Shown here in pieces: positions 14,974 to 22,575 of a stretch of DNA of 31,452 nt (position 1 is the first letter of the stretch; each line of letters begins with the position of its first letter). The stretch is from JANSWP01 sp041941305 (GTDB lineage Bacteria > Bacteroidota > Bacteroidia > Chitinophagales > Saprospiraceae). A model generated the notes under the pieces. It worked only from the letters and a program-made list of their open reading frames with translations. It searched no databases and was not told the DNA's origin. A program made the translations under genes and the position numbers. Location: positions 1 through 31,452 of the forward strand of contig JBGTQJ010000087.1 in NCBI GenBank assembly GCA_041941305.1. The letters run 5' to 3'.

Positions 14974-17900
14974 TCATCTCCCGACCAGTAAAAATCCGGA
15001 CCATAAGTTGGGTGAAGCGGTCAGTTTATTCTTCAATAGCTCCAATTTCGCCAATCGCAAGGCACTGCCATAAGATTCCCCTTTCAGTAAATGATCATAG
15101 AAGTTCACCATAAATCCACTTGTAGTTTTATCATTGACTTTCCACAGCGAAAAAACAACATTTGGGACGCCTGCATAAACAAAACTGCGATTCAAGCCTA
15201 ATAAGCCCTCACCTATAGCTAGCTTCCCGATTCCACTTTCACAACTGCTCAATACGATTAAATCTGCCTGGACATTTAAATTGTATATCTCCCCAACGAA
15301 TAAGGTTCCATCTTCATGTTCATCTTTGGATGGATGGGTACACGCAATTCCGGAAAATTTAGGTTGGTCGATATTGGCAAAGCTATGTGTCGCAATGTGA
15401 ACATAATCGTAGCCTTTCTCCAAATTGGATTTAAGAGAGGCTTCATTTGCTTGCTCGTAGAGGAGCAAAGTGCTTTCCTTTCCTGAGGATGAAAATAACT
15501 TTTGAATATTTAATAACTCCAATTCCGAATAGGGTAAAGGACTATAATTTCCATCTTCTGTAAATGCTCTTAAGGTAGAATCACGGAACAAATCCATATT
15601 TGCTGCTAACAATTTATTGCTTCCTTCTTCTTCAAAAACTGGAGCAAAGGCAAACAATTGTTGCCCTTCTGCACTGACATTAACCTGCTCTTTAGAAATG
15701 GCATACAAATTTGCCGAATAATGGTAGGAGATTTCCATATCGCTGATCAAGTACTCCAATTCATGGAATGCTTTGATATCGTCCTTTTTCAACAATACTT
15801 CAAAGGGAAGATAATGTGTCACGCCATCCCCTACCAGGATGAGTTTATTTTTCCCAGACAAAAAACCTTCAATCGGCGAAATGAATTGCTTATATAGAAG
15901 GTGGGACAGTTGAATAAATTGTTCCCGTTTATCCCGTCGAAAAAGACTGGGCGATTGAATTAATTTATTGAATTTTAAAATGGTTTGCTCTATTTCAGTT
16001 TGAAAGGGTATTGAAGTGATATGAATTCCATCATTAGAGGTAACAGTGAATATGTCCAACACCTGATCTTCCGACTGAATAGAATATTCCACGAAAAGGC
16101 TATTTCCATCCAGCATTTTTTGAAAAGCTGTAAGCTGTTCTCTTTTTTGATTTGGTTTTTGATAAGTCGTTAAGTTTGAATATTGTGCAATCAATTGTGA
16201 GGTTGATTCCAATTGCCGATTGACTTCAAAGATTTTATCATTTTTTATTTGGCGAACTAGTTCCGCATCCCCTTTATCCTGGGCATCAACCAATTGTTTT
16301 TCATAATAGCTCAGGTCTCTTTCGATCACCCTTCTTTTTTTCAATAATGAATCGGGGATATTTGCGTAAGCCACCGCTTCTGCATCCTTCAGTGCTTTTT
16401 GAACGGTCAATGCTTTTTGGTAATCGGCAAAGAAAAAGGCAGTTTCCAAATCTTTACTTTGGTTTCTTTGTCTATACAAACTTAAAGCGATCTGCTGGCC
16501 TTTTTGATTCAGTTTCATTAAAGGCAAATACAAGTCCTCTCTGTTATTGAGTTTCAAATTCCTGTTCCGTTTCTCAAAAAAAGTGATTCCTGCCAGACAA
16601 ATTTTTACGCCTTTTCTTAAAGATTCATCACTAGTTTTTTGCTCTAATAACAAACTGGTATAATCGTAAAGTGCCCAAAATTCGTCCAGGCTTTCAAATT
16701 GAGCATTACATTGAATTTGTTCCACATCCTGGTCCATAATCTGAGGGCAAACTTTTAGAACAGCCATTTCATAGAAATCGAAAGCTGAATCGTAATTTTT
16801 TTGTTCATATGATGACTTCCCCTTCTTTCGATAAAGCATCGCCCAAAGTCCTGCATTTTTCCCACTTTTCTCCTGTAAGAGTAGTTCTGCTTTCCGCAAA
16901 TATTCAGCTGCTTTTTTGTGATCCAATTGCGCCGTATGGAGTCCTCCCAAATCGATCAATAATTTAATGTTCACCCGATCTTCTTCTAAGGATAATCGCC
17001 CAAACATGTTATTGGCCAAATTTCCGAATTCAATGGCTCTTTCAAAATTGCCGATTGTCCCATAACTGGTGCACATTGCAGCATAAAAAGCAGCAGTTAC
17101 GTTACCATCCTTTAGCATATCTTCAGGAAATAAAGGAAGGGCTTTTTCAAAGTATTCAATGGCTTTGTCATGTTGCCCTTTGGAGGCATATACCTGTCCA
17201 AGGTTTTGGTGGGCCGATGCAACGATCAATCCCTTATCGATGTTCAGTTGATCCAAGACATGCAGGTTTTTTTCATAATATTCCAAGCCCTTGTCCAGCT
17301 CTCCCCATAAGGAATAGATCTTTCCCAAAGACTCATAAGCATATCCAATGTGCTGCAATCCCACTGCTCCGGATTCCTTTAATAAAGCAATGGACTTTTC
17401 AAGTGTTGGTACGGCTTTGTGAAATTGTTTCAATTGAGTCAATGCCAATCCCCAATTCAAATAGGGGATAGCCATTAAGTTTGATGGGATTTTTTGGCCA
17501 AATGCTTCATATATTTCAATAGCTTCCTTACAAGCCATAGTAGCTTCTTCATATTTGCCAACATTGAGATAAATTCCTCCCAAAGCCCCGAGGGAATTCG
17601 CTAAATACCTTGGAAAGTCATTCTCCCGGTTAATTTGCACCCCTGTTTGAGCATACTTCAATGCCTGTTCAGTCTCCCCCATCATTGAGTAATAATAGCC
17701 CAGTCCAGTATAAAAAAGCCCAATCTTTATGCATTGATCCCACTCCTTTGCATTTGCTGGCTTTCCGGCTTTTTCTAACCTTTCTCCCAATTCCTTAAAT
17801 GTAATCGAAGAATTGGCGCTTTCCGACTCCTCCAGACCGATCGATTGTTTAATTTCAATTAAACGTCTCTCAATCATTTGAATAGCCGTATTTGTTACAT

Positions 17901-18177
17901 CAACTGCTTTTTTAAACAGGCTGGTTGTTTCGTAACAATAGCTCAAATATTGACTTGCATTAACTATCCTCATGAAATCATTTTCCTCGACATAATGCTC
18001 AAAACAAATCTCCAAATCGGGAATAGCCTCAACAATCCTGCTTGCAAAAAGTGCATCTTCCCCCCTTTTCCACCTTTCTTCTATGCTGAGGGTGGTATCT
18101 TGTTCCTGTCCCAACATTTTGATATTGCCAAAAAGAAAAAAGAAAAACCCAAAGCCAATTAGAATCAATTTTTTCAT
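14974..18177 (-). CDS. exported TPR-CHAT domain putative protease
   Basis: A 1067-aa protein: signal peptide or N-terminal anchor (MKKLILIGFGFFFFLFGN, to about residue 24), an array of tetratricopeptide repeats over roughly 30-480 (for example LGQVYASKGQHDKAIEYFEK), a helical/coiled middle (about 580-690) and a C-terminal CHAT domain (about 760-1065). The caspase-like dyad is intact: His about 931 (HIATHSFANID) and Cys about 979 (VLSSCESGIGK), followed by the family tail GEGLLGLNRSFVYAGVPN and LWSGFLLVGR. CHAT proteins are C14-clan peptidases related to separase and caspases; some act with TPRs in defence systems. Export to the envelope would separate this one from cytoplasmic defence CHATs. 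It converges on the sigma/anti-sigma pair, which hints at shared function. Substrate unknown. Confidence 0.88.
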   Translation of the reverse strand: MKKLILIGFGFFFFLFGNIKMLGQEQDTTLSIEERWKRGEDALFASRIVEAIPDLEICFEHYVEENDFMRIVNASQYLSYCYETTSLFKKAVDVTNTAIQMIERRLIEIKQSIGLEESESANSSITFKELGERLEKAGKPANAKEWDQCIKIGLFYTGLGYYYSMMGETEQALKYAQTGVQINRENDFPRYLANSLGALGGIYLNVGKYEEATMACKEAIEIYEAFGQKIPSNLMAIPYLNWGLALTQLKQFHKAVPTLEKSIALLKESGAVGLQHIGYAYESLGKIYSLWGELDKGLEYYEKNLHVLDQLNIDKGLIVASAHQNLGQVYASKGQHDKAIEYFEKALPLFPEDMLKDGNVTAAFYAAMCTSYGTIGNFERAIEFGNLANNMFGRLSLEEDRVNIKLLIDLGGLHTAQLDHKKAAEYLRKAELLLQEKSGKNAGLWAMLYRKKGKSSYEQKNYDSAFDFYEMAVLKVCPQIMDQDVEQIQCNAQFESLDEFWALYDYTSLLLEQKTSDESLRKGVKICLAGITFFEKRNRNLKLNNREDLYLPLMKLNQKGQQIALSLYRQRNQSKDLETAFFFADYQKALTVQKALKDAEAVAYANIPDSLLKKRRVIERDLSYYEKQLVDAQDKGDAELVRQIKNDKIFEVNRQLESTSQLIAQYSNLTTYQKPNQKREQLTAFQKMLDGNSLFVEYSIQSEDQVLDIFTVTSNDGIHITSIPFQTEIEQTILKFNKLIQSPSLFRRDKREQFIQLSHLLYKQFISPIEGFLSGKNKLILVGDGVTHYLPFEVLLKKDDIKAFHELEYLISDMEISYHYSANLYAISKEQVNVSAEGQQLFAFAPVFEEEGSNKLLAANMDLFRDSTLRAFTEDGNYSPLPYSELELLNIQKLFSSSGKESTLLLYEQANEASLKSNLEKGYDYVHIATHSFANIDQPKFSGIACTHPSKDEHEDGTLFVGEIYNLNVQADLIVLSSCESGIGKLAIGEGLLGLNRSFVYAGVPNVVFSLWKVNDKTTSGFMVNFYDHLLKGESYGSALRLAKLELLKNKLTASPNLWSGFLLVGR

Positions 18178-18431
18178 CGTTAATTTTTTGCAAAATTCAA
18201 AAAAAATAAATGGATAATGTCACATCTCACTTTTTCGGCTTATTACAAGGGTAGAAATGCAAATCAAGCATTTATTTTAGAATGAATGAAAAAGGAGACT
18301 GAATTTTTTGCCTATGAAAAGGTCAAAAAAGGCATAGCATAACAATGGAAATACAGTGTCTACATACTATTTGTGATTATGAAAAAACATTTCTCAGAGT
18401 TTCTTTTTAAGTAACATCGGCACTCCACTAA

Positions 18432-18554
18432 TCAAATTATTGTATGGCTTTTCTCAGGTTTGAGAGGATCAATTAGACCCTTAGGATCAAATTGAGACTT
18501 GACAATAACCGGCTTTCCTTCAGGAAGCATGGATTGGCGGAGCCATGCCCAAAC
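18432..18554 (-). other. short open frame or gene-end relic between CHAT and PKD genes
   Basis: A minus-strand frame of about 40 codons ends in TGA at 18432-18434. It reads WAWLRQSMLPEGKPVIVKSQ, FDPKGLIDPLKPEKSHTII. The composition looks protein-like rather than random, with an internal ATG that would give about 31 aa. An in-frame stop lies directly upstream (18555-18557). It could be the C-terminal end of a lost gene or a small gene in the CHAT leader. No family recognised. Confidence 0.25.
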
Positions 18555-18617
18555 CTATTTTTAACCAGGACTGTCAGCATGCAACCCATGTGACAGACTA
18601 CTAACTATTTGTGTCTT

Positions 18618-18989
18618 ATGAAAAATCTAGTCAAAAATTTTACAGCTAATGTTTCAATGATCGTATTCTGTTTGCTCTTTGGATTTTCTTTGATGAGTTT
18701 CCAAAGTGTGGAAAATATTGAGTTGGTTCAATTAGAAGAAAGTACTTGCCCAACTGCTTCTTTTTCCGTTCAAAACAATGGTTGTACCGGTCCTTGCGAA
18801 ATCACATTTATCAATCAATCTCTGAATGCCACATCCTATCATTGGAATTTTGGTGATGGCAATGAATCCAATGAGGCCAACGTAAGTCATACTTATGAAG
18901 AGGAGGGAACATATACAGTCACTTTAACCGCAATTGTAGGAGGCTGTACGCATGATTTTATTGGAACGGTAGATATTATTTCAGGTTAA
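18618..18989 (+). CDS. small secreted PKD-domain protein
   Basis: A 123-aa exported protein: signal peptide (MKNLVKNFTANVSMIVFCLL and GFSLMSFQS) followed by a single PKD domain at about 45-120. The domain shows the family core: PTASFSVQNNGCTGPCEITF, WNFGDGNESNEANVSHTY and GTYTVTLTAIVGGC. PKD domains are immunoglobulin-like folds used for adhesion or as spacers in surface and secreted proteins. Four cysteines in the domain could form two disulfides. It has no T9SS sorting domain and no partner enzyme, so it is unusually small for a PKD protein and may be a stand-alone binding module or a truncated product. ATG 18618 was chosen over TTG 18609 because it opens the signal peptide. It is divergent from the CHAT gene. 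Confidence 0.75.
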   Translation: MKNLVKNFTANVSMIVFCLLFGFSLMSFQSVENIELVQLEESTCPTASFSVQNNGCTGPCEITFINQSLNATSYHWNFGDGNESNEANVSHTYEEEGTYTVTLTAIVGGCTHDFIGTVDIISG

Positions 18990-19020
18990 GGGGCTCAGTA
19001 AAGGTCTTGTTTATTTTTTT

Positions 19021-20463
19021 CTAAACCCCTAATTTTGAAATCAACCATTCTTTGACCACCATATTGCCTTTGCGTTCTATTTCTGCAAGCAATGATGTTT
19101 TTAATTTGACGAGATCTTTTTTCTGCGAAAGGCCTATCGCCAATTTTTTAATAATTGCAATGCTATTCAAATGCGTTTTTTTATGATAGGATGATATCAT
19201 TTTGTTTCGATATAGGAATTTTTCAAATGCATCTATTTGAGAAATGAGAAGATCCAATAAAGTATCATCAGATAGGAATTGCTCCAAAAGTGTCCGAATC
19301 AAATAAAATCTCGCTTTTAACTGGAAAGCATAGGAAAAAGTATGATTGAAAAATTTGTGGTAGGCCTTATCGAAATCATTCTGATGAAAATACCATAGCC
19401 CCATATTCAGGGCTACCGTATCTTGTCGGATGCTTTCTTTTAAATATTGTTGATTTTGTACCATAAAATGTTTTGTCCATTCAAATTCCCGGGCATTACA
19501 TCCCAGCAAGACAATATTTCCAAAAACAGCTGCATCTATTTTTTGATTTTCTACGACTAATCCTATTTCCAAGCCTATTTTATACAACTCCAGTGCTTTT
19601 TGGTAAAAGGCTGCATTCCCAATATTTATCTGTTTAACCGTATAATTTATCATTTGGGTCAACAATAAAGATTGATCGAGGTGGCGAATTCGATGAGCAT
19701 TTTCTGAAAACAGGTTTTTCAATTTTTCAAATGCAGTACCCTCTTTCTCCGGCACATACATTTGCAATAATAGCTGGTACAATTGCAGAGAAATATTTTT
19801 GTTGCTTAGACCATTCCTTATTTCATTTTCGATAGCCTCCAAAAAACGAATATCGTATTGTTTGGCCAGAATCCTCTCCCGGTTTTTCATTTCACTCGCT
19901 ATTCTGTATTTCCCAAGAATAAAGGTTTGGTCAACACTGTCCATTAATCGAATCAGCGCATCATCCTGCAAGGTGTGTTTGGGTGTAAGCGGATGAAAAA
20001 AGTAGTCAAAATCCAGCGAATATCGGTTTTGGTAATATTCTAAATCCCTGTATGGTTGTTTATCCATACGCTCTAATTGTCGAAGTCGACTCCTTTCATA
20101 AAAGGCAAACAAATTTCGTTGGGCATAAATTTTTGATAAGCGCTTTTGTCGATCGGCCTCCTGGCTCTTTAAATCAATCCAAATCATATAATCTTCTACC
20201 AAATTGGTCATCTTTTTGATAAGGGCAGCCAATTTTTCATAATTGAAAGGAGTTTGAGGAAAAAGTTTGGCAAACACTTTTTCCCTTTGGAGTTTATTGG
20301 AATTAAAGGCTGGGTAATACTTTCTCAGGTATTCATACATTTTGACGATATGGACATTCGTAGTAAAAAAAGGAGATTTTAAGAATCGATAAAAACGCCG
20401 AAATTCATCCGGATTCAGCTGTTTCAACAATTTTATTGCTTTACTATCTTGCATAAATGTCAT
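19021..20463 (-). CDS. helical repeat-like protein of unknown function
   Basis: A 480-aa soluble, almost wholly helical protein without signal peptide or membrane segment. It begins KAIKLLKQLNPDEFRRFYRF then LKSPFF, TNVHIVKMYEYLRKYYPAF and KVFAKLFPQTPFNYEKL, a pattern I recognise from families found in many copies in Saprospiria-type genomes, with no known role. Later parts (for example NMGLWYFHQNDFDKAYHKF) look TPR-like. The frame extends to a TTG at 20490, but a TAnnTTTG box at 20481-20474 overlaps those codons, so the start is ATG 20463 or ATG 20454 (MQDSKAIKLL). It is convergent with the PKD gene and divergent from the AraC gene. A scaffolding role is only a guess. Confidence 0.7.
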   Translation of the reverse strand: MTFMQDSKAIKLLKQLNPDEFRRFYRFLKSPFFTTNVHIVKMYEYLRKYYPAFNSNKLQREKVFAKLFPQTPFNYEKLAALIKKMTNLVEDYMIWIDLKSQEADRQKRLSKIYAQRNLFAFYERSRLRQLERMDKQPYRDLEYYQNRYSLDFDYFFHPLTPKHTLQDDALIRLMDSVDQTFILGKYRIASEMKNRERILAKQYDIRFLEAIENEIRNGLSNKNISLQLYQLLLQMYVPEKEGTAFEKLKNLFSENAHRIRHLDQSLLLTQMINYTVKQINIGNAAFYQKALELYKIGLEIGLVVENQKIDAAVFGNIVLLGCNAREFEWTKHFMVQNQQYLKESIRQDTVALNMGLWYFHQNDFDKAYHKFFNHTFSYAFQLKARFYLIRTLLEQFLSDDTLLDLLISQIDAFEKFLYRNKMISSYHKKTHLNSIAIIKKLAIGLSQKKDLVKLKTSLLAEIERKGNMVVKEWLISKLGV

Positions 20464-20473
20464 TTTTGAATAC

Positions 20474-20481
20474 CAAAAATA
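20474..20481 (-). promoter_or_regulatory. candidate -7 box TATTTTTG for the 19021-20463 gene
   Basis: An exact TAnnTTTG match on the minus strand, 11-20 bases before ATG 20463 / 20454. Transcription would start close to the ATG, giving a very short leader, and would exclude the TTG start at 20490. Confidence 0.4.
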
Positions 20482-20787
20482 GTATTGCAATTACATTTTA
20501 AATTATTAATAATCAATTTGGTATGAAATGTAATTAATTAATTTTTCAAAAAAATAAATGCCAAAATAATAAAATTTGTCTTTGAATGAAATGGGGCGTT
20601 CCTTTAAATTGCATCCGTATTTAAAAAAGAACTGAATTCTAGGTGCCGAAACAGCTAAACTCAAAACTACCCATTTAATATTTGAAAAAAGAATATGGTG
20701 AAAAGCGTAATAACAAAGGTATTACAAGTTCGCTCGTGTTCGGAAATGACTTTAAGAAGTGATAGGCTTATATAAAAACTACACAAA

Positions 20788-21171
20788 ATGAACAGCACCA
20801 ATTTTTCGGACCATACTATCTTAAGTGATATTCAGAGTAAGGAAAGTGCAGATATTAATTGGCTTCAGCGATTCATCGAACTGGTTAATAGTGAAATGTG
20901 TAACAAAGATCTGGACAACGAATACCTGGCGAAAAGACTGGAAATCAGTCAAAGTAGTTTGAATCGCCAATTAAACAGAATCGCTGGAACTTCACCTCAT
21001 AAATTTATTCGCAAACTCCGATTGAACAAAGCCAAAAAATTACTGAAATCTGGCAACTATCGTACAGTCAAAGAGATAGCAGCTTTAGTAGGCTTTACAA
21101 AAGTTCAACACTTCAGCCACCTTTTCGAATATGAATTTGGCATAAAACCAATTGAAATGTTGAAGGATTAA
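20788..21171 (+). CDS. AraC-family HTH protein, DNA-binding domain only
   Basis: A 127-aa protein consisting of an AraC/XylS double helix-turn-helix with a short N-terminal segment. The domain spans about 25-125: WLQRFIELVNSEMCNKDLDN, YLAKRLEISQSSLNRQL (first HTH), GTSPHKFIRKLRLNKAKKLL and the signature end KEIAALVGFTKVQHFSHLFE with GIKPIEML. No sensor, receiver or oligomerisation domain is attached, so activity would depend on its level or on a partner. It is the first of four AraC-domain genes in a row on the same strand. Its HTH is clearly more distant than those of the three downstream genes, which resemble each other. Likely a regulator of the neighbouring cluster or of an unseen target. 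Confidence 0.85.
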   Translation: MNSTNFSDHTILSDIQSKESADINWLQRFIELVNSEMCNKDLDNEYLAKRLEISQSSLNRQLNRIAGTSPHKFIRKLRLNKAKKLLKSGNYRTVKEIAALVGFTKVQHFSHLFEYEFGIKPIEMLKD

Positions 21172-21296
21172 AAGCTGTTTGAATTTAGCTACCCGTATCT
21201 ATTTTTTTGAAGATTCAATGTTCCCGAATGTCAGGGTTGTGTTCCAAACTAATTTACAGGCTATTGCCGATACAGACGGTCAATAGGTCAAAACTT

Positions 21297-22313
21297 ATGA
21301 ATAACCGCCTTATGAAAAATTTATCCATCATTACCTTAAGCACCAAATCAGAATTATCTACAAGGAATTTGGGCTTCTTTTTCCCCTCCTTAGTGAAAAA
21401 AAGAATTCCCAAATTTGACTCATACATAATTCTGATTTGGTGCTTATTTTATCTTTTTGTTAGCTTTTCCTGTATCGGACAAAATAGCCTCTCTATGGCA
21501 AATCCAATGCTTTCGGTAGGTAATACGGACATGTTATCCAAAGTTGAATATCCAGTTAATGTCCCTGAATATTTGTACAATCCTGCATACATGAATACGG
21601 GAGCCTGGTTGTTTCAACAAAATCAGCAATTTCATCAAACCTGTCTTCCAGCGTGGCTATTTGCAGTGATTGGAACCCTACTTTTCTTTTTGGGTTTTGG
21701 ATGCGCTTATCATCGCTTTAAAACCATGAGAAAAGAGAAGGAAGAACTGGAAAGCCTGCTTTTGGATAAAAACGCTTTAATCAATAAGGATCAACTCCAA
21801 ATAAAAAATTTAAAGGAAACAATTGCTGCCCAGGAAAAAATATTAGGCTTCATGGTAAATTCCAAAAATCAGAATGACTCGTATTTGAACAAAGAAAATA
21901 TCAGGCAGCCAACGTCGGGAAAATACCAAATAGATCAATTCAAGGATGATCAAAGTTGGTTTGAACAAGATTATCAATCATTCAGCATTGATAAAGACCA
22001 AAACTGGTTATCCAGACTTGAAGAACACACTTTGGCACAAGTAAAAAATGCCCAATTTAACCTGGATCAGGTCAGTCAATCCCTGGAAATGAGTGGTCGA
22101 CATTTGCAGCGTAAGCTTAAAACTTTGACAGGCTTGACTTATACAGAGTATTTAAGAGAAGTTCGATTGCAAAAAGCCAGAGAATTATTGAGCACCCCAA
22201 ATCATAAGACCATCAAATCAGTGGTTTTCTCTGTAGGTTTTAGAGATCAAAAGTATTTTACCACCATCTTCAAAAGGCGATTTGGTAAAACGCCCTCTGA
22301 ATTTTTAAATTGA
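21297..22313 (+). CDS. membrane-anchored AraC-family regulator without kinase
   Basis: A protein with two hydrophobic segments, a coiled coil and an AraC output domain. From ATG 21297 it is 338 aa: a signal-like helix (YIILIWCLFYLFVSFSCIGQ, about 42-61), a short periplasmic stretch of about 55 residues, a membrane helix (WLFAVIGTLLFFLGFGCAY, about 119-138), a Lys/Glu-rich coiled coil to about 185, and an HTH domain from about 235. The end (AQFNLDQVSQSLEMSG, LTYTEYLREVRLQKARELL, GFRDQKYFTTIFKRRFG) closely matches the last 105 residues of both downstream HTCS. Propeller, kinase and receiver are absent. Other possible starts are ATG 21312 and GTG 21393; GTG would begin right at the signal sequence, and a long hairpin (21337-21446) spans this region. 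Confidence 0.75.
   Translation: MNNRLMKNLSIITLSTKSELSTRNLGFFFPSLVKKRIPKFDSYIILIWCLFYLFVSFSCIGQNSLSMANPMLSVGNTDMLSKVEYPVNVPEYLYNPAYMNTGAWLFQQNQQFHQTCLPAWLFAVIGTLLFFLGFGCAYHRFKTMRKEKEELESLLLDKNALINKDQLQIKNLKETIAAQEKILGFMVNSKNQNDSYLNKENIRQPTSGKYQIDQFKDDQSWFEQDYQSFSIDKDQNWLSRLEEHTLAQVKNAQFNLDQVSQSLEMSGRHLQRKLKTLTGLTYTEYLREVRLQKARELLSTPNHKTIKSVVFSVGFRDQKYFTTIFKRRFGKTPSEFLN
21337..21446 (+). repeat. 110-nt hairpin over the candidate start region of the membrane AraC gene
   Basis: 21337-21357 and 21426-21446 are perfect 21-bp inverted copies (TAAGCACCAAATCAGAATTA plus T). Pairing continues inward with interruptions: AATTTGGG with CCCAAATT, and CTTCTTTTT with AAAAAGAA-type sequence. The loop region holds CCTCCTTA and the GTG at 21393. 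It could be a leader hairpin masking a start site, or a palindromic repeat inserted at the 5' end of the gene. Confidence 0.6.
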
Positions 22314-22334
22314 ATCTGTCTAAAGTTATTGAAT

Positions 22335-22497
22335 AATTAATTCAAGTTGCGAACAATCAAAGTTCGCGCAGCAAAGCTGCGCTCACGATGGGTTTTAGGG
22401 GAGAAACAGGCTGGAACCAGCCTGTTTCTCCCCTAAAACCCCCTTCGAGCCGTGCCTTTGGTACGGCGAGGATTATTGTTCGCAACTTGCGTTAATT
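22335..22497. repeat. 163-bp cloverleaf palindrome
   Basis: Outer arms: 22335-22357 and 22475-22497 (23 bp, two mismatches; the inner 15 bp, CAAGTTGCGAACAAT, are perfect). Inside are three hairpins: GCGCAGC-AAA-GCTGCGC (22366-22382); a perfect 25-bp stem with AA loop (22390-22414 / 22417-22441), starting GGGTTTTAGGGGAGAAACAG; and CCGTGCC-TTT-GGTACGG (22450-22466, one G.U-type pair). The side hairpins flank the long one symmetrically. It sits 21 bp after the stop of the membrane AraC gene and 79 bp before the first HTCS. It has no coding content. Confidence 0.8.
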
Positions 22498-22515
22498 CGC
22501 ATTCGGGAATTTTAG

Positions 22516-22523
22516 TAATTTTG
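22516..22523 (+). promoter_or_regulatory. candidate -7 box TAATTTTG for HTCS-1
   Basis: An exact TAnnTTTG match, just after the cloverleaf palindrome. It would give a leader of about 45 nt before TTG 22576. No good -33 TTTG/TTG element is seen, so this is tentative. Confidence 0.35.
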
Positions 22524-22575
22524 TTTATAGCTTTTTAACAGGAGTGCAGACCCGACAAAATATTCAGATGATACC

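Noticed and set aside
14974..18177. CHAT gene as part of a type III-E CRISPR (Craspase) or gasdermin defence system
   Set aside because: No cas or gasdermin-like gene is nearby, and the protein has an export signal, unlike those cytoplasmic partners.
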